64,000 nt of DNA from Salinispora arenicola (GTDB taxonomy: Bacteria; Actinomycetota; Actinomycetes; Mycobacteriales; Micromonosporaceae), in the NCBI RefSeq assembly GCF_006716065.1, contig NZ_VFOL01000001.1, positions 3,782,001 through 3,846,000 on the forward strand, written 5' to 3'. Below, piece after piece: positions 60,741 through 64,000 of the stretch (positions within the stretch are counted from its first letter, which is position 1; each line of letters begins with the position of its first letter). A model generated the notes under the pieces. That model ran no database searches. It saw only the letters and a program-made list of their open reading frames with translations, and was not told the origin of the DNA. Both the position numbers and the translations under genes were made by a program.

Positions 60741-62080
60741 CCCTCCACCATCACGATCGTGCCGACGAGAATCGGCGGCAGGTGCTCTACTGGCGGCTAC
60801 TCGCCCGGCTCTTCGACCCGACCGAGCAACCCACGCTGGAAGCGGCGAGCCTGGCCGTGGTCGAGGACCTGGGACTGCCCGCCGCGCTGCTGGACCCGAC
60901 CGTCTCGGTGGACACTGTGCTCCAGCGCCACCCGTCGCTCGCCGCGGAGCTGCGTGGCCTGCTCACCACTGCCGAGCACGTACCAGTGGCCGACGACACC
61001 GCCACACCGAAGCCCGGCCCAGCCGAGGTGCGGAGGGCCGCGCTGGTGTCGAAGGTGCTGCTCAACGTGTTCGCCGCCGGTACCGGGCCGGTCAGCGCCA
61101 GCCAGCTGGCCCGGTGGCAGTCCGACGCCGGCTGGTTCGAGCAGGCACTCGGCGCCGAGCCGGGTGAGCTGCGCCGGCAGGGCGCAACGGGGCTGGGTGG
61201 CGCACTCGCCGCGCTGGAGGGCGACCTGGTACGCCGGATGCACCTGCGCGAGGTGCTCGCCGATCCGGCGCTGGCCAGCCGGCTCACGCCGAGCATGTCG
61301 CTGATCGAGCAGCTGTTGCGGGACAAGGCGAACCTGTCCGGGGTGGCCCTGGCCAACGCCAAGGCGCTGATCCGCCGGTTCGTCGACGAGGTTGCCGAGG
61401 TGCTGCGCACGCAGGTGGAGCAGACCAGCGTCGGGACCATCGACCGGTCGGTGCCGCCGAAGCGGGTGTTCCGCAACCTCGACCTGGATCGCACCATCTG
61501 GCAGAACCTGACCAACTGGAGCCCCGAGGACCAGCGACTCTACGTCGATCGCCTCTACTACCGGCGTACCGCCCGCCGTACGACGCCGGCTCGGCTGATC
61601 GTGGTGGTGGACCAGTCCGGTTCGATGGTCGACTCGATGGTCAATTGCACGATCCTGGCGTCGATCTTCGCCGGGCTGCCCAAGGTGGATGTGCAGTTGA
61701 TCGCGTACGACACGCGGGCGCTGGACCTGACCCCGTGGGTGCGCGACCCGTTCGAGGTGCTGCTGCGCACCAAGCTGGGCGGCGGCAACGATGGTCCGGT
61801 CGCCATGGCGATGGCCCGTCCCAAGATCGCCGAACCGCGGAACACCGTCATGGTGTGGATCTCGGATTTCTACGAGTTCGACCGTTCGCAGCCCTTGCTC
61901 GACGGCATCGAGGCCGTACACCGCTCCGGCGTGCGATTCATCCCGGTCGGCTCAGTCAACAGCTCCGGCCAGCAGAGCGTCAATCCGTGGTTCCGGCAAC
62001 GCTTCAAGGACCTGGGCACCCCCGTGATCTCGGGTCACATCCGCAAACTCGTCTTCGAGCTCAAGAGCTTCCTCACCTAG
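60737..62080 (+). CDS. VWA-domain protein
   Basis: The protein has 447 residues. The N-terminal about 280 residues are helical. The von Willebrand A domain has the MIDAS motif DQSGSM near residue 294, a Thr position in RTKLGGGNDG and Asp in VWISDFYEF. In MoxR systems the metal-binding VWA protein is the partner on which the ATPase acts. It is comparable to E. coli YehP. Start ATGA overlaps the previous stop. Confidence 0.88.
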   Translation: MTLHHHDRADENRRQVLYWRLLARLFDPTEQPTLEAASLAVVEDLGLPAALLDPTVSVDTVLQRHPSLAAELRGLLTTAEHVPVADDTATPKPGPAEVRRAALVSKVLLNVFAAGTGPVSASQLARWQSDAGWFEQALGAEPGELRRQGATGLGGALAALEGDLVRRMHLREVLADPALASRLTPSMSLIEQLLRDKANLSGVALANAKALIRRFVDEVAEVLRTQVEQTSVGTIDRSVPPKRVFRNLDLDRTIWQNLTNWSPEDQRLYVDRLYYRRTARRTTPARLIVVVDQSGSMVDSMVNCTILASIFAGLPKVDVQLIAYDTRALDLTPWVRDPFEVLLRTKLGGGNDGPVAMAMARPKIAEPRNTVMVWISDFYEFDRSQPLLDGIEAVHRSGVRFIPVGSVNSSGQQSVNPWFRQRFKDLGTPVISGHIRKLVFELKSFLT

Positions 62081-62094
62081 GAGTCCAACCCCTC

Positions 62095-63207
62095 ATGTCC
62101 GAGATGCTGCGTGCCCCCGTTGAGGTCAAGTACGCCGACGAACTCGACTACCTGGCGTCGGTCGACACCGATCCGAAGCCGTTCTCCTGGCGACTCAGCC
62201 CACGCATGGTCCGGCTGTTCGTCCTCGGCTCCGAACGCGCCGACGGCCTGGACCGGGTGATCCCGCAGAAGTGGTTCGGCGACCGAAGCTTCGTCGAGCG
62301 CAGCATCGTCACCCTGGCCTCCGACCGGGGACTGCTGCTCATCGGTGATCCCGGAACCGGCAAGAGCTGGCTGGCCGAGCTGCTGGCCGCCGCGATCTGC
62401 CGCAACTCCACGCTGGTCGTGCAGGGCACCGCCGGCACCACCGAGGACCACATCAAGTACTCGTGGAACGTATCCATGGTCATCGGCCGGGGGCAGTCCC
62501 GTGAGTCGATGATCCCGTCACCGATCATGACCGCGATGGAGCAGGGCGTTATCGGCCGCTTCGAGGAGCTGACCCGCTCCACCAGCGACGTACAGGACGC
62601 GCTCATCTCCATCCTGTCGGAGAAGTATGTCTCGATTCCCGAGCTGGACCACGACAACATCGTCTTCGCCAAGCCGGGCTTCTCCATCATCGCGACCGCG
62701 AACAGCCGTGACCGTGGGGTCAACGACCTGTCCTCGGCGCTGAAGCGACGGTTCAACTTCGTCCGGATCCCGGTGGTGACCAACAAACGCAGCGAGGCCG
62801 AGATCGTCCGGTTCCGCACCGAGGAGCTGTTGCGTCGGCACCGCATCGAGGTGGAGGTGCCGCCCACCCTGCTGGACATCCTGCTGCAGAGCTTCGCCGA
62901 CCTGCGCACGGCCGCGGCGGGGGCGACCAGTGACGACGAGAAGCTCGAGTCGGCGCTGTCCACGGCGGAGCAGATCGGCGTGCTGGAGGACGCCATCCTG
63001 CACAGCCAGTTCTTCGGCGACCGGGCGCTGCGTGCCGAAACCCTGGCTGGGTCGCTGATGGGGTCGTTGGCCCGGCGAAGCCCGGAGGACCTGGCGATCC
63101 TCAACAAGTACCTGCACGGGGTGGTGGAGCCTCGGGCCAAGCAGGACGGTGGCGGCTGGGAGGGCTTCCTCGACGGCGGCCGCCAGGCGATCGCCGCTCT
63201 GTCGTGA
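62095..63207 (+). CDS. MoxR-type AAA+ ATPase
   Basis: The protein has 370 residues. Walker A is GDPGTGKS (84-91). A Walker-B-like segment GVIGRFEELTRSTSDVQDAL, sensor ATANSRDRGVNDLSSALKRR and the arginine-finger region are in order. It belongs with MoxR/RavA ATPases that remodel VWA partners; E. coli YehL is the closest in gene context. AGGAG lies 12 bases before the ATG. Confidence 0.9.
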   Translation: MSEMLRAPVEVKYADELDYLASVDTDPKPFSWRLSPRMVRLFVLGSERADGLDRVIPQKWFGDRSFVERSIVTLASDRGLLLIGDPGTGKSWLAELLAAAICRNSTLVVQGTAGTTEDHIKYSWNVSMVIGRGQSRESMIPSPIMTAMEQGVIGRFEELTRSTSDVQDALISILSEKYVSIPELDHDNIVFAKPGFSIIATANSRDRGVNDLSSALKRRFNFVRIPVVTNKRSEAEIVRFRTEELLRRHRIEVEVPPTLLDILLQSFADLRTAAAGATSDDEKLESALSTAEQIGVLEDAILHSQFFGDRALRAETLAGSLMGSLARRSPEDLAILNKYLHGVVEPRAKQDGGGWEGFLDGGRQAIAALS

Positions 63208-64000
63208 CCGCGCCCACCGCAGGTGGCCCCTTCGTCGGTCTACGCCAACAGCTCACCGCCGCCGCCGCTGCCTTCGCCGACTCCCCGGACACTCTCGCCG
63301 GCATCCTCGCGGGCATGGTCGACGACGTCGACCGGGCCCTCGCCGTGCCGCTGGAGATCTTCCCGGTGTGCCACCACTCGCCGGCCTCCGCGCTGGCCAT
63401 GGTGCGCCGGCTGCGTGAGAAGCAGCCCCGGGTGATCTATCTGGAACTCTGCGAGGACCTGCAACCACTGCTGGGTGAACTGGGCAACTGCCGGCTTCCG
63501 GTGGCGGTGCAGGCGTTCGCCTCCGAGCTGGACGGCCACCCGAGCGAGTGGGGTCCGCTCAGCGTCGTCGCACCCATCACCGAGGCCTCCGCCGAATACC
63601 AGGCCATCGTGTACGCCCTCGAGACACCCGGGGTCGAGCTGGTGCTGGTGGACCGCTCCACCGACCACGTTTTCCAGTGGCTGCCCCGTGCCCCTGAAGC
63701 CCAGCCAGAGGGCGCCCTTCAGATGGGCGTGGAGGGCGGCCGGCCCGGCGACGACGCTGCCCTGCACGGCGACGCGGTGGGTGTGGAGATCGGCGACCTG
63801 CGCCCCGGCTTCGCGGAACTGGAGGCGTACCTGCTGCACCATGGCAAGGTGCGGCACTGGTCGGAGTGGTGGGACCAGTACGTCGAGCAGCCCCTCGCCG
63901 AGGCCGACCACGACACCTACCGACAGGTGATGGTCCTCATCGGCAGCCTGTTCCGCCGGCTACGCCCGACTCGCCCCGAGCGGTTGGACCGCGACGAGGA
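63204..64000 (+). CDS. DUF5682-like protein (partial, runs off the window)
   Basis: At least 265 residues from a GTG overlapping the MoxR stop (GTGA). FPVCHHSPASALAMVRRLRE and VIYLELCEDLQPLLGEL are like the start of DUF5682 proteins, including E. coli YehM (about 760 residues). The last codons here are DRDEE. It is expected to be the largest subunit of the set. Function is unknown in all members I recall. Confidence 0.75.
   Translation, partial: MTAPTAGGPFVGLRQQLTAAAAAFADSPDTLAGILAGMVDDVDRALAVPLEIFPVCHHSPASALAMVRRLREKQPRVIYLELCEDLQPLLGELGNCRLPVAVQAFASELDGHPSEWGPLSVVAPITEASAEYQAIVYALETPGVELVLVDRSTDHVFQWLPRAPEAQPEGALQMGVEGGRPGDDAALHGDAVGVEIGDLRPGFAELEAYLLHHGKVRHWSEWWDQYVEQPLAEADHDTYRQVMVLIGSLFRRLRPTRPERLDRDE

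Overview
The window is high-GC DNA with actinobacterial gene grammar: GTG starts, ATGA/GTGA overlaps, DUF397 + XRE/DUF5753 regulator pairs, DivIVA-like and PadR genes, LPxTG-type wall anchors and DrrAB-type exporters. A filamentous actinomycete of the Micromonosporaceae type fits best; this rests on gene content read by eye, not on a database search.

Layout. (1) 0.2-13.4 kb: one long leftward operon for uptake and breakdown of an acidic sugar. It runs from a secreted protein and a GntR/FadR regulator, through an ABC importer, to a dehydrogenase, a glucarate-dehydratase-like enzyme, an acyl esterase, KDPG aldolase, KDG kinase and a glycosidase-like protein. A 1,402-bp IS701-family element sits inside the signal peptide of the sugar-binding lipoprotein, with a clean 4-bp CTAG duplication, so the importer is broken but could be exactly restored. 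(2) 13.8-22.5 kb: remains of an integrative/mobilisable element. There is a frameshifted lysozyme-like gene, a relaxase N-terminus and a MobC-like tail. Intact cargo includes an HxlR-peroxiredoxin fusion divergent from an MFS exporter, and an ABC-F protein whose reading frame runs into the 3' half of a tRNA-Arg gene (att-like scar). (3) 22.5-28 kb: recombinase debris around two convergent, inverted paralogues that encode seven-repeat RCC1 propellers with wall anchors. (4) 28-34.7 kb: PadR pair, an operon of small coiled-coil proteins, an XRE/DUF397 pair, a DivIVA-like gene and a large double zinc-ribbon protein. (5) 34.9-36.7 kb: scrap zone with an MFS gene that is frameshifted and then cut off, abutting a fragment of an NRPS condensation domain. 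(6) 38.1-58.4 kb: a region resembling a specialised-metabolite locus. It has a DegT aminotransferase, a sugar O-methyltransferase, a cobalamin radical-SAM methylase, a DrrAB exporter, an ECF sigma factor, a secreted haem peroxidase, a BtrH-like protein, a glycosyltransferase, a methyltransferase and a large ATPase regulator. It has no recognisable scaffold-forming enzyme. (7) 58.8-64 kb: a tightly overlapping operon (SWIM-like zinc protein, unknown partner, VWA protein, MoxR ATPase, DUF5682-like protein) that recalls the E. coli yehLMPQ genes; the last gene leaves the window.

In region 1 the genes outline a route: import, oligosaccharide trimming and de-acylation, oxidation, dehydration to 2-keto-3-deoxy-sugar acid, phosphorylation, and cleavage to pyruvate and a triose phosphate. 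In region 6 the genes suggest a methylated, aminated and glycosylated small molecule that is exported by DrrAB; this is inference. Many long open frames lie antisense to real genes because of the GC content and were left out.
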